Source of the DNA: Propionivibrio limicola
GTDB lineage: Bacteria; Pseudomonadota; Gammaproteobacteria; Burkholderiales; Rhodocyclaceae
NCBI RefSeq assembly: GCF_009469695.1
Contig: NZ_SSSR01000018.1
Location: forward strand, 1 to 64,000
Length of the DNA stretch: 64,000 nt
Direction: 5' to 3'
The position numbers and the translations under genes were made by a program. The notes beneath the pieces were generated by a model, which saw only the letters and a program-made list of their open reading frames with translations, did not search any database and was not told where the DNA came from. Below, piece after piece: positions 44,037 through 53,056 of the stretch (its first letter is position 1; every line of letters starts with the position of its first letter).

Positions 44037-44453
44037 TCAGGCTACCGAGGGGGCGAAATTGGGAGAATACTCGGCGACCAGCGCGCGGGCATTTTCGCCC
44101 AGACCGAGCGCTTCGGCTTTGGTCAGGAATTCCTGAACTTCTTCCTGTTTCGTGTGGTTGTAAGTCCAGTGGGCGCGTCCATCGTCATTCAGTTTTATGA
44201 GCGAGGTTTTGAGTTTCTCTCCCGGCATCCAGTCCCGCGACCAGATGAACTGGTCGCAGCTGCGGCCGCCGCGTTTATTGAGGCCGAGCAATTCGAAGCC
44301 GGCGATGAATTCAAGATCCTCGCCGGAGCGCTCGCACTCTTCCTCGGCCAGCGCGATGATGTCGCTTTCGGATTTATAGACCGTCGTTGTCCAACGGACT
44401 TCGGCACCGTTCTCGTTGCTTGTGCCGATCAGGGCGAAATAGGCTGCACTCAT
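44037..44453 (-). CDS. Hypothetical protein
   Basis: The 138-residue soluble protein (MSAAYFALIGTSNENGAEVRW...) is not recognised. GGAGTAGACGG precedes the ATG at 44453; a TTGACA with an AT-rich -10 candidate 17 bp away (44510-44482) could be its promoter. It is immediately followed by the recombinase-like gene, so the two are probably co-expressed. Confidence 0.65.
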   Translation of the reverse strand: MSAAYFALIGTSNENGAEVRWTTTVYKSESDIIALAEEECERSGEDLEFIAGFELLGLNKRGGRSCDQFIWSRDWMPGEKLKTSLIKLNDDGRAHWTYNHTKQEEVQEFLTKAEALGLGENARALVAEYSPNFAPSVA

Positions 44454-44533
44454 TCCGTCTACTCCAACAAAAAAAAGCCGTATTTTTTGGCTAATTCGAT
44501 GGTGTGTCAAGAAATTGATTGTTAGACCCTATT

Positions 44534-45061
44534 TCAACACTCGGGTGCGTTGGCGGTGAGAATCCGAGTCAGGAAACGATCGAAGATTTCCCCGATCTCG
44601 GGCAGGACGCCGATGAGCCGGTGATCGCCATCAAATACGTGCAGTTCGGCACTCATTGTCTTGGCAAAACGGATGCCGTGTTCGACCGGAATGATTTCAT
44701 CGTGCCAGCCAAAAACGACACAGGTGTGGCCGGCCCCGGACACCGGATTTTGCTCGGCGGACCCCGGGTAATAGAACGCCGGTGCCATGAGAAAGAGCCC
44801 TGCCGGTTTTAGCGTGGTCGAGGCGACGGTGGAGATGTAGCCGCCCATGCTGGAGCCGACCATGATCAACTGGCCGTGAGCTGGAAGCTCCGTCGCCAGC
44901 AAACGTTTTACCCGTTCGTCGGCATCGGGCAGGTCACCGTATTCGGGACTCAGGACCGCGCATCCGTGGTGCTCGGCGATACGAGCCAGATGCTGGATTT
45001 TGGTGCCCCACGGGCCGGATTCCTTGCCGTGGGCGAATAGGACGAGGGGCTTCGTGGTCAT
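44534..45061 (-). CDS. Small alpha/beta hydrolase
   Basis: The 175-residue protein has FAHGKESGPWG near the N-terminus, the nucleophile elbow GSSMGG (Ser71), a candidate acid in GWHDEIIPVE and a His in GDHRL. This matches compact alpha/beta hydrolases of the YqiA/dienelactone-hydrolase-like kind. Substrate unknown. Ribosome-binding site weak. Confidence 0.85.
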   Translation of the reverse strand: MTTKPLVLFAHGKESGPWGTKIQHLARIAEHHGCAVLSPEYGDLPDADERVKRLLATELPAHGQLIMVGSSMGGYISTVASTTLKPAGLFLMAPAFYYPGSAEQNPVSGAGHTCVVFGWHDEIIPVEHGIRFAKTMSAELHVFDGDHRLIGVLPEIGEIFDRFLTRILTANAPEC

Positions 45062-45100
45062 GGGAGGGGATGAAAGTCGGTGCTGCTTGGGGGCATGTCG

Positions 45101-45120
45101 CCTCGGGGAATTCCCCGAGG
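45101..45120. terminator. Perfect 20-bp palindrome downstream of the HU gene
   Basis: CCTCGGGGAA and its complement form a GC-rich stem about 20 bp beyond the HU stop. No T-run follows, so it may stabilise or end the HU transcript inefficiently. Confidence 0.5.
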
Positions 45121-45139
45121 GACGTTAGCTGAAACCTTT

Positions 45140-45418
45140 TTACTTCTTGGCAACGGCGGCTTTGAAGCCGGCGCCAACGGCAAACTTGGGCACGGTTGCG
45201 GCCGGGATTTCGAGCTTTTCACCGGTCTTCGGGTTCTTGCCCTGGCGAGCCGCGCGCTCGGACGTTTTGAACGCGCCAAAGCCGATCAGATTGACCGCGT
45301 CGCCAGCGGCAACGGTTTCGACGATCGTATCGAGAAACGCGTCAAGCGCCTTGGTCGCATCGGCCTTCGAGATTTCTGCCTTGCCGGCGATGGCATCAAT
45401 CAGTTCTGATTTGTTCAT
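45140..45418 (-). CDS. HU-family DNA-binding protein
   Basis: The 92-residue nucleoid protein starts MNKSELIDAIAGKAEISKADA and carries the beta-arm region NLIGFGAFKTSERAARQGKNPKTGEKLEIP with the conserved intercalating Pro. GAGGAA precedes the ATG at 45418. Length and sequence are typical of HU-beta. Monocistronic. Confidence 0.96.
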   Translation of the reverse strand: MNKSELIDAIAGKAEISKADATKALDAFLDTIVETVAAGDAVNLIGFGAFKTSERAARQGKNPKTGEKLEIPAATVPKFAVGAGFKAAVAKK

Positions 45419-45631
45419 AGTGCATTCCTCGGAATAGGTAGATTTGTTGGGGGGCGAAGCATACCGAAAATTCGTCTTGGCGGCCAATCGAACGAGGCCA
45501 TTTGCGCCCGAGGTGGCTTTGTTTTCCGACAGGGCACGGTCTATCTTGAAAGTGAAGGATGGGGAATAACAGATGAATCCGACTCAAGGAGTGTGCGGTT
45601 TCCGGTTAAGGACAACTTAAAAAGGAGGACT

Positions 45632-45952
45632 ATGGTTACCCCAACTCAACAAGCCAGACAATATGCGCGCGATTGCGCAGCTTTGCTTCGTTCGATGGAA
45701 CGCATTGATTTACGAGAGGCGTCTTATATCGCAGCAAGCGAAATTGACGTCTTCCACTTCGATGCTTTAAGGCTGATCAAGGAGGCAATTGAGAAAGGTG
45801 AGTTGTCCGCGTTTGTCGTTCGGGAGATGCATATGTGCTCTGCCGATGTACGTGGATATATTGACGCCGCTCAATCGAAGGTTTCGGTAGCCGAATTGAC
45901 GAGGTGGCTTGAGGCATTGCAGGGTGGGTACAGAAGGAGCGTAGCCGCGTAG
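45632..45952 (+). CDS. Hypothetical helical protein
   Basis: The 106-residue soluble protein (MVTPTQQARQYARDCAALL...) has no recognised domain. AAAGGAGG gives a strong ribosome-binding site for the ATG at 45632. It stands alone between HU (divergent) and the DUF3135-like gene. Confidence 0.65.
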   Translation: MVTPTQQARQYARDCAALLRSMERIDLREASYIAASEIDVFHFDALRLIKEAIEKGELSAFVVREMHMCSADVRGYIDAAQSKVSVAELTRWLEALQGGYRRSVAA

Positions 45953-46093
45953 ATGTGCGGCTTCGCCGAAAAAGGGAAGGTCTCCGGGGCATCAGGGCTT
46001 GGGATCTTCCCTTGTTGGCGGAAAATCCATTGCGAATGGCTTTTGTTTCATCGATGTCCCGAATAGGTGGGCGTTTGTGCCGCGGGAGGCAAG

Positions 46094-46420
46094 ATGAAAA
46101 ATGAAAGCGATTTTATCTTTGAGGAATGGGCCTTCCTGGCCCGGGTTGATCCCGAAGCGTTCGAAATCCGCCGCCGGAAGGCGATAGGGGAGTTTCTCGG
46201 CACGTCCGGACGACAACGAGTGCTGGGCGAAATGCTGCAGCGTCGGATCGACGCAGCGCGGGTCGAGGCCGAGACTCCCCAAGCGGCGCTTGTGGTTATC
46301 GCAAGAATGCTTTGCGAGGAACTGGATGTCCTCGGCAACGAGTTGCAGGCGCTGAGAGATCAAATGGGCAAAATCAGGCGGAACAGCGAGTTGCCGCCCG
46401 AAAACCCACCGTGTGCCTAA
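46094..46420 (+). CDS. DUF3135-like small protein
   Basis: The 108-residue protein has the family's opening pattern FIFEEWAFLARVDPEAFEIRRRKAI followed by helices and a Pro-rich tail. GGGAGG precedes the ATG at 46094. Function of the family is unknown; it is common in beta- and gammaproteobacteria. Confidence 0.75.
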   Translation: MKNESDFIFEEWAFLARVDPEAFEIRRRKAIGEFLGTSGRQRVLGEMLQRRIDAARVEAETPQAALVVIARMLCEELDVLGNELQALRDQMGKIRRNSELPPENPPCA

Positions 46421-46449
46421 TCGTACGTCATGTTGAAGCGCATGACTAA

Positions 46450-46550
46450 ATGCCTCACCGCCAAGACACCACGAGCACAAAGATTCACCAAGAAAACAGG
46501 GTGTTAACTTGGTGCTCTCTTGGTGTGCTTGGTGCCTTGGTGGTTCGCTT
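46450..46550. repeat. Imperfect inverted repeat built from CCAAG/CTTGG units
   Basis: The left arm (CGCCAAGACACCACGAGCAC...CACCAAG) and the right arm (CTTGGTG...CTTGGTGCCTTGGTGG) are imperfect complements around a short AT-rich centre. Such CACCAAG-type hairpins recur in many bacterial genomes as small intergenic repeats. No terminal duplication is evident. Confidence 0.5.
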
Positions 46551-46649
46551 TTTCCGTTGAATGACTACTGGTCGGCAGCGATGTTGAAGAGCAGGAAAAA
46601 CTACTGCCGCTCAAAAACTCGCCTCCTTGTCACTCAAGGGTCTGTTGAC

Positions 46650-46829
46650 TCAAAAGAAGCCAAGCTTCCCCTCGCCCAATACACCGGAAATGATCAGGAT
46701 GAACTCACGTCCTTCTCTATCAATGCCGAAGTGAATAGCTTTCTCGCCATTTTTTATGGCCGGCTGCAAGTAGGTTGCCTCATCGAGGATTTCACTTGCT
46801 TCATCGAAAGTTAAATGTTTCATTTTCAT
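46650..46829 (-). CDS. 59-residue hypothetical protein
   Basis: A minus-strand gene begins MKMKHLTFDEASEIL and ends SGVLGEGKLGFF. AAGGAGG lies 11 nt before the first ATG and 17 nt before the second. The sequence is charged, with a plausible helix then beta strands, and codon use looks coding. It may be a small antitoxin-like or accessory protein. No partner toxin is visible, and the family is not recognised. Confidence 0.55.
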   Translation of the reverse strand: MKMKHLTFDEASEILDEATYLQPAIKNGEKAIHFGIDREGREFILIISGVLGEGKLGFF

Positions 46830-47305
46830 GCGCTTGCGTGCCTCCTTCTGCTACGTCAGAGCGGTGCAACTTCCCGCTGCTGGAATTCAGTGCCGGGGAA
46901 GAATCGCCCGTGAGGGAGATTATTGTTGCTGCCGTTCATGGCAGGAATTACGGATGATGTTCCCGGAACTTAAGACCGCCCACGGCGGCGCTGTGTTCCC
47001 AACGGGCGCGATATTCTGAAAGAGGCTTTTAATCAATCGGTTATGTCGATATTGAATGTCTTCAGATGGGGGCTTTGGGAGGCCTCCCGTTGCTCATGGC
47101 TGAGCGCATTCGGCCGTAGTCGCGGCGTGTTCCGAATTTTGTCGGGCGGAAATACAAGACGTGAATTAATGTGAAAGGGTCGGGCGTTTTTTCCGTAACA
47201 CCCGGTCAAGCTTGTCGTGGCCGTCTGTCGCCGCTTGGAACGAACGACGGTGATGCCGGTTTTAACGGTCGAACACGGCGAGTGCCCAAAAAAGGAGAAA
47301 CGGCA
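46830..47305. other. Intergenic region before the FtsH-like gene
   Basis: Plus-strand frames here lack ribosome-binding sites and recognisable content. The frame of the FtsH-like gene is open back to 47171, but the strong AAGGAGAAA site sits just before 47306. A small palindrome (GGGAGGCCTCCC, near 47077) is the only structure seen. Confidence 0.4.
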
Positions 47306-49393
47306 ATGGCGGATTTGCCTAAACCCAGCAACGGGAAAACGGCCGCAAGGCGTTTGTGGCCCACTCTAAAGAAAGCCAGCGGCCGCTTGCAGGATTGGTT
47401 CGCGATCCAATCGACGACCATCAGGCTGATGGTGGTGGTGATGGCATTGCTTGCTCCGGCAACGGGCATCTACACGTTCGCCCTCATGCAAAAGAGGGAA
47501 GCCCTGGCCGAGCAGGTGAAGGCGATGGACGTTGCCGGGAAGTCGGGGGAGGGAGTATGGAAATTCAACGATACGCTCCCCGTGGTCTTCGGGACCGGTT
47601 CGCTGCTCGTCTTTCTCGAAAACAACCCGATCGAGCGCATCAACGTGATCTACGAGCCGCTGATGTGGAACGTTGCCGAGCGCATCATTCTGGTCGAGTC
47701 GCAGGGCAACCAATATGCCTTTTACCCCAGCGACATGGAGACAAAGATCTTTACCGACCGGGCCGTTAGTGCGCCGTGGGGGCAGAAGCTCGATTTCATT
47801 CCGCGCGGTGAGCTGAGCGCCAGCCAGTTGGAGGTATTCGAGCGTTTGGACTATCGCTTTGCCAGCGCTCGTCCGCATCTCGAGCAGGCGAACTGGAAGG
47901 CGGGATTAAGTGCCTTGCTTTCGTCGGCGTTGATGCTCGGCCTGCTGATTTTTCTCTACTCCCAGTTCAAAGGACAGTTCAAATCGCTCAAATTCATTGA
48001 GCCGTCGCAGGTGCAAGGCTCCATTGACGACCTTGTCGGCATGGATGACATCAAAGCCGAAGTGGCGCAGATCAAGGATTTGTATCAGCGTCGGGCCGAG
48101 TATGCGGAGTATGGCGTCCGCAGACCGTTCAACGTGATGTTCAGCGGACCGGCCGGTACCGGCAAAACCAAGCTGGCCAGTTATCTCGCCAAGGAACTCG
48201 GGCTTCCCATCCTCTTTCATTCGGCGACCGACCTTGAAACCGGTTACGTCGCCGGTGGTTCAGGCACGCTCGGCCGGATCGTCGCCATGGCCAAGCGGCG
48301 CCGGCGTTGCATCGTGTTCCTGGATGAGGCGCAGGACCTTTTCATGAAGCGCGGCGGTCGTCGGAAATTCGACGACGATACGGCGAACACGCTCCTTTCC
48401 GTGCTGGACGGCGTGCGTAGCCGGGACGAAGCCGAGATCATCTGGATCGTGGCCAGCAACTTCAACAGCGAAACGATGCAGATGGACGAGGCCATGCTGC
48501 GGCGCTTCCAGATGAAGGTCGACTTCCGCATGCCCAACCGCGAGGAACGACTCGCCATCATCGGCCATTACCTGAGCCAGCGGGCCGGGAAGGTGCTTGC
48601 CGATCTCGATCTCGGACATCTGGTCGACGTGACCGAGGGCAGGAGTCCGGCGGATCTTGAAACGATCATCAATCAGGCGGGCATCATGGCCGTGCAGGCC
48701 GGCGGGATGATTGGCGCCGACATCCTGATGCAGGCGGCGGAGCGGGTGCTGGTGGGCAACGTCAACACGAGCACGACGGACGAGCGCGAGCGGGACCGGC
48801 GGATCATTGCGGTGCACGAGTGGGGGCATTTCCTCGTCGATCTCGCGCATGAACGTCAGCGGACCAACGACAATTGGGAACTGATCCTGGCCCACATGAA
48901 GACGATCAAGATTTCGCTCAAGGCCAATCCGCGCAGCAATGCGCTGGGCTTCGTCTTCCACAAGCAGGGCGTCAATCTGCTCAAGACCAAGGGCGACATC
49001 GAGCACGACGTACGCGTGTTGCTCGGCGGAATGGCCAACGAGGAACTTTTCTTCGGCGAGGACGGGACGACCAACGGCGCCTACAACGACATTACCCGCG
49101 TGACGCAACTGCTGCATCACGCCGTTGGCGAAATGGGCATGTACCGCAAGACCCGCCTGAATTTCGGCGCGCTGGGCGGTGAGGGCCAAGGTGCGCGAAG
49201 CCGTTCGCTGGACGAGGAAACGCGCAGCCTGATGGAAGCGCAGAGCGAGCGGTTGTATGCGGAAACGAAAGCCACCCTGGCCGAGTTCAAGCCGCTGACC
49301 GAGCATCTGGTCGACAAACTCCTCGACGCCGGCGAAATGAACCTGCATGAGGCATTGGCCGAGATCAGGCGTTTTGAGTCGCCCAATGCTTGA
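47306..49393 (+). CDS. FtsH-like membrane AAA+ metalloprotease
   Basis: The 695-residue protein follows FtsH layout. There are membrane segments at about 40-60 and 198-218 around a periplasmic domain, AAA+ Walker A GPAGTGKT at 281-288, Walker B VFLDEAQDLF at 337-346, and the zinc site HEWGH at 504-508 in place of FtsH's HEAGH. A distal acidic ligand candidate lies in NGAYNDI. Divergent enough to be a paralogue beside a housekeeping ftsH elsewhere. AAGGAGAAA fixes the start. It leads an apparent group with MscS, an aspartate exchanger and aspartase. Confidence 0.9.
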   Translation: MADLPKPSNGKTAARRLWPTLKKASGRLQDWFAIQSTTIRLMVVVMALLAPATGIYTFALMQKREALAEQVKAMDVAGKSGEGVWKFNDTLPVVFGTGSLLVFLENNPIERINVIYEPLMWNVAERIILVESQGNQYAFYPSDMETKIFTDRAVSAPWGQKLDFIPRGELSASQLEVFERLDYRFASARPHLEQANWKAGLSALLSSALMLGLLIFLYSQFKGQFKSLKFIEPSQVQGSIDDLVGMDDIKAEVAQIKDLYQRRAEYAEYGVRRPFNVMFSGPAGTGKTKLASYLAKELGLPILFHSATDLETGYVAGGSGTLGRIVAMAKRRRRCIVFLDEAQDLFMKRGGRRKFDDDTANTLLSVLDGVRSRDEAEIIWIVASNFNSETMQMDEAMLRRFQMKVDFRMPNREERLAIIGHYLSQRAGKVLADLDLGHLVDVTEGRSPADLETIINQAGIMAVQAGGMIGADILMQAAERVLVGNVNTSTTDERERDRRIIAVHEWGHFLVDLAHERQRTNDNWELILAHMKTIKISLKANPRSNALGFVFHKQGVNLLKTKGDIEHDVRVLLGGMANEELFFGEDGTTNGAYNDITRVTQLLHHAVGEMGMYRKTRLNFGALGGEGQGARSRSLDEETRSLMEAQSERLYAETKATLAEFKPLTEHLVDKLLDAGEMNLHEALAEIRRFESPNA

Positions 49394-49510
49394 ACGCCGT
49401 GCTCCGCTGGCTAGACTGAGACTGCAGGGCACGACTGGATCGTAAGTGGAGGTAGGTTTTTCCACCGTTCCAGAGCGGTTCGCGAGTGCCATTGATAAGA
49501 AAGGTGCGCC

Positions 49511-51199
49511 ATGACGAATCGATCGTCCTTCCTGAAGTTGATCCTCTTGCTGGCGGCGGCATTGCTGTTATTGCTTGTCGCCGAGGTGGCGGGAGCGCAG
49601 GAGGCTCCCACAGCGACTCCCCCTGACCTTCCGGCGCAGAGTTCTGCTGTCAGGTCAGATGATGGGGCGGGGCTGGAAGCGGTGGACAGCGCCCCGGTCG
49701 TGATCGACGGCGTCGTCCTGTTCAAGGTGCGCGGCGTTTCGGCATTGCCCGCCGAAAAGCGGGCACAGGTTATCGCTGACCGAATTTCTGCACTGGCCGC
49801 CGATCCGGGCTTTTCACGGGAGGCTCTGCGTATCGATGAGTCGCGGCCCGGCCTCAGTGTGCTAATGGCCGGGAGCCACATGGTAATGGGCCTCACCGAT
49901 GCGGATGCCCGTCTGGAGAATATTGAACGGCACATTCTGGCCTCGCTCTTTCTGACTCGGGTCGGCGATGCGGTTGACAACTGGCGCCATGATCGAACGC
50001 CCGCCACGTTGCAGCGCAACGCGCTGGTCGCCCTTGGTTCGACCTTTGTCCTCGCGTTGATTTTTTTGGCCGGAGCGCGGCTGTTTCGCAAGGCACGCGC
50101 ATTCCTTGAGCAACGTCTGCGGCAGAGAATCCACGATGTCCAGTTCCAGACGTTCAGGGTTGTCAGGGCCCAGCAGCTTTGGGGGGTGCTGAATGGCGCG
50201 ATCTCTTTGTTGTGGGTCGTCGTGGTACTGACGGCTGTTTATCTTTACTTGAGCAGCGTCCTCGTGTTGTTTCCCTGGACGCGCGGGCTGGCCGGCGACC
50301 TGATCGAACTGCTGCTGAATCCGTTGCGTACGCTGGGCCTTGGATTTCTTCAGGCGGTTCCCAAGCTGGCGTTTTTGGCAGTTCTTTTCTTCCTCCTTCG
50401 CTACACGCTGAAACTGGTCCGCCACTTTTTCGACAACATCCGCGACGGTACGGTCGTCATGGCGTCATTCGATCCGGAGTGGGCCATGCCCACCTACCGG
50501 TTGATTAGGCTCCTGCTGATCGCTCTTGGGGTGATCGTGGCCTATCCGTATATTCCTGGTTCGCAATCGGAAGCCTTCAAGGGGGTATCGATCTTTATCG
50601 GCGTCATTTTCTCGCTCGGTTCGTCCTCGGTGATAGGTAATCTGATCGCCGGTTATACGATGACCTATCGCCGCGTCTTCAAAGCCGGCGATCGGGTCAG
50701 CATCGGCAGTTATCTGGGCGATGTGGAACAGGTGCACCTGATGGTGACCCATCTGCGTACGCCGAAGAACGAGTTGGTGGCGATTCCCAACTCGACAATT
50801 CTCAACAGTGAGGTTGTCAATTTCAGCACTTTGGCTCGTACGCGGGGATTGATCCTTCATACCACGGTGGGGATTGGCTACGGGACTCCCTGGCGCCAGG
50901 TGGAGGCGATGCTGTTGGAAGCTGTCGCACGTACGCCCGACCTGCTTCGGGATCCGCCGCCTTTCGTTCGGCAGACTGCGCTCGGCGAGTTCAACGTCAC
51001 TTACGAGATCAATGCCTACTGCGCCGATCCGAGGGAAATGTTCCGCCTCTATACGGAGTTGCACCGCAATATCCTCGATCTATTCAATGAGTATGGCGTC
51101 CAGATAATGACTCCATCCTACGAGGGCGATCCAGAGCAGCCGAAGGTTGTCCCTCCGGAGCGGTGGTATACCGCTCCGGCCCGGTCGCCGGAGAACTAA
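49511..51199 (+). CDS. MscS-family mechanosensitive channel with signal peptide
   Basis: The 562-residue protein has a signal peptide (LILLLAAALLLLLVAEVAGAQ), a periplasmic segment, about five membrane helices and the MscS core, with SSVIGNLIAGYTMTYRRVFKAGDRVSIG and a beta domain containing RTPKNELVAIPNS. It should open under membrane tension to release solutes. AAAGGTG precedes the ATG. The next gene, an exchanger, starts 106 bp after its stop. Confidence 0.92.
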   Translation: MTNRSSFLKLILLLAAALLLLLVAEVAGAQEAPTATPPDLPAQSSAVRSDDGAGLEAVDSAPVVIDGVVLFKVRGVSALPAEKRAQVIADRISALAADPGFSREALRIDESRPGLSVLMAGSHMVMGLTDADARLENIERHILASLFLTRVGDAVDNWRHDRTPATLQRNALVALGSTFVLALIFLAGARLFRKARAFLEQRLRQRIHDVQFQTFRVVRAQQLWGVLNGAISLLWVVVVLTAVYLYLSSVLVLFPWTRGLAGDLIELLLNPLRTLGLGFLQAVPKLAFLAVLFFLLRYTLKLVRHFFDNIRDGTVVMASFDPEWAMPTYRLIRLLLIALGVIVAYPYIPGSQSEAFKGVSIFIGVIFSLGSSSVIGNLIAGYTMTYRRVFKAGDRVSIGSYLGDVEQVHLMVTHLRTPKNELVAIPNSTILNSEVVNFSTLARTRGLILHTTVGIGYGTPWRQVEAMLLEAVARTPDLLRDPPPFVRQTALGEFNVTYEINAYCADPREMFRLYTELHRNILDLFNEYGVQIMTPSYEGDPEQPKVVPPERWYTAPARSPEN

Positions 51200-51305
51200 A
51201 CGGCGCGGTGGATCATTCCTTTGCGCAACAGGTCGGCGGAGAAGCGATGTTGTAAGGGTAAAGCGGCTCGCTATATTGAAAGTGGTTATTACGCCGGAGA
51301 TCATC

Positions 51306-52985
51306 ATGACAAACCTCGTGGCAATATTCCGCCAATACCCGGAGCTGGCCATTTTCCTTACGCTGGCGCTGGGTTTTTTCATCGGCCGCCTCAGATTCGG
51401 CAATTTCTCGCTCGGCACCGTTGTGGGGACGTTGTTGGCCGGGGTGATCATCGGGCAAATGGAGATTATCGTTTCGCCGACCGTCAAGACGGTTTTCTTT
51501 AATCTCTTTCTCTTTGCTACTGGCTACAAGGTTGGACCGCAGTTCTTCCGTGGACTCAAAAAAGATGCTCTCCCTCAGCTGCTGCTGACGGTGATTATTT
51601 GCGTCTCGTCGCTCATCACGGCTGTCGTCGCAGCCAAGATCATGAAATATGACGCGGGAACAGCGGCCGGGATGCTGGCCGGTGCGTTTACCGAGTCGAC
51701 GGTAATCGGGACCGCCGGTGATGCCATCAACCGGTTGCCAATCTCCGAAGCGGAAAAACTCCGGCTGGTGAACAACATTCCCGTTGCTTACGCCGTGACC
51801 TATCTCGTCGGCACGACATTCCTCGTCTGGTTCCTTTCGTTCCTGATGCCGCGGCTGATGCGCATTGACCTGCGCGCCGAGAGCAAAAAACTGGGCGTGG
51901 AAATGTCGGGCAAGGAAGAGCTTGAGCCGGGCATTCTTTCTTCCTACCGTGAATGGGATCTGCGCGCTTTCCAAGTCACCCAGCCGGGAATCGCCGGACA
52001 AACCGCCGGTCAGTTCGAGGCTTCCTTGCCGGGGGTGCGCTTCTTCGTAGAGCGTATCCGGCGCGGTGATGAATTGCTCGATACGGAAGCCGATACCGTG
52101 CTGCGGGAAGGTGACATCCTTGCCGTGACCGCCCGTCGTAATGCCATCCTTGAGGTTGGGGCGAAAATCGGGCCGGAAGTGGAAGATCGCGGGCTGTTGG
52201 AGTTCCATCTGGCCAACCTTGACGTGGTGCTTACCAACAAGGCGCTGGTGGGAGCGACGCTCCTCGAACTCGCGGAGCGTCACGGGCGAGGGGTGGCGTT
52301 GGTCAAACTTGTCCGCGCCGGTCAGGAAATTCCGTTTGTAGCCGGTACCCAGGTGTTTCGGGGCGACTTGCTCCAGATTACCGGCGAACGGCGCAATGTC
52401 GAACGGGCGGCGCAGGCCATCGGTTATGCCGATCCTGTATCCGAAGCCACGGATATGGTCTTTGTCGGTGTGGGGATCGTGCTGGGCGGGCTGGTCGGTT
52501 TGCTTTCGGTGACGATCGGGGGCGTTCTGATTACTCTCACCGCCAGTGGTGGCGCACTCGTTATGGGTTTGGTGTTCGGCTGGTTGCGTTCCATTCGTCC
52601 AACCTTCGGGCGTATCCCGGAAGCGGCGCTTTGGGTCTTCGATACGGTGGGGCTGTGTACGTTTATCGGGATCGTTGGTCTCGGGGCTGGGCCGACCTTT
52701 GTTGCCGGCGTGAAGCAGACGGGCATTGGTCTCGTATTCGTTGCCATCATCGTTGCGGTAGTGCCGCACATCATCGGCTTGCTGGTCGGGCGCTACGTCC
52801 TGCGAATGAATCCCGTCATCCTGCTGGGCGTGTGCACGGGGGCCGGAACGCTGACAGCGGGTTTGAAGGCGTTGCAGGACGAATCGCAGAGCAAGCTCCC
52901 CGTTCTCGGTTACACGGTTCCATATGCCGTGGGAAACATTCTGTTGACCGCATGGGGGCCGGTCATCGTGGCCTTTATGACTTGA
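51306..52985 (+). CDS. AspT/YbjL-family exchanger with two TrkA-C domains
   Basis: The 559-residue membrane protein has two five-helix AspT repeats (GFFIGRLRFGNFSLGTVVGTLLAGVIIGQ and the C-terminal TGAGTLTAGLKALQDE region) separated by two TrkA-C-type cytoplasmic domains. The AspT family includes the aspartate:alanine exchanger. GGAG lies upstream of the ATG at 51306, and the open frame before it overlaps MscS. The aspartase gene immediately downstream makes an aspartate or C4-dicarboxylate substrate likely. Confidence 0.9.
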   Translation: MTNLVAIFRQYPELAIFLTLALGFFIGRLRFGNFSLGTVVGTLLAGVIIGQMEIIVSPTVKTVFFNLFLFATGYKVGPQFFRGLKKDALPQLLLTVIICVSSLITAVVAAKIMKYDAGTAAGMLAGAFTESTVIGTAGDAINRLPISEAEKLRLVNNIPVAYAVTYLVGTTFLVWFLSFLMPRLMRIDLRAESKKLGVEMSGKEELEPGILSSYREWDLRAFQVTQPGIAGQTAGQFEASLPGVRFFVERIRRGDELLDTEADTVLREGDILAVTARRNAILEVGAKIGPEVEDRGLLEFHLANLDVVLTNKALVGATLLELAERHGRGVALVKLVRAGQEIPFVAGTQVFRGDLLQITGERRNVERAAQAIGYADPVSEATDMVFVGVGIVLGGLVGLLSVTIGGVLITLTASGGALVMGLVFGWLRSIRPTFGRIPEAALWVFDTVGLCTFIGIVGLGAGPTFVAGVKQTGIGLVFVAIIVAVVPHIIGLLVGRYVLRMNPVILLGVCTGAGTLTAGLKALQDESQSKLPVLGYTVPYAVGNILLTAWGPVIVAFMT

Positions 52986-53056
52986 CGGGACTTTGGTGCA
53001 TTGGCCGCGCAGCCCGGTTTCCTACATTTGTCGTTGGCGCGTAATCAGGAAAGGAT

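Noticed and set aside
45101-45120. Perfect 20-bp palindrome as a recombination or attachment site
   Set aside because: Its place just after the HU stop is better explained by transcript ending or stabilisation, and no partner copy was seen.
46509-46814. Plus-strand frame of 101 codons
   Set aside because: Antisense to the better supported 59-residue minus-strand gene and overlapping the CCAAG hairpin.
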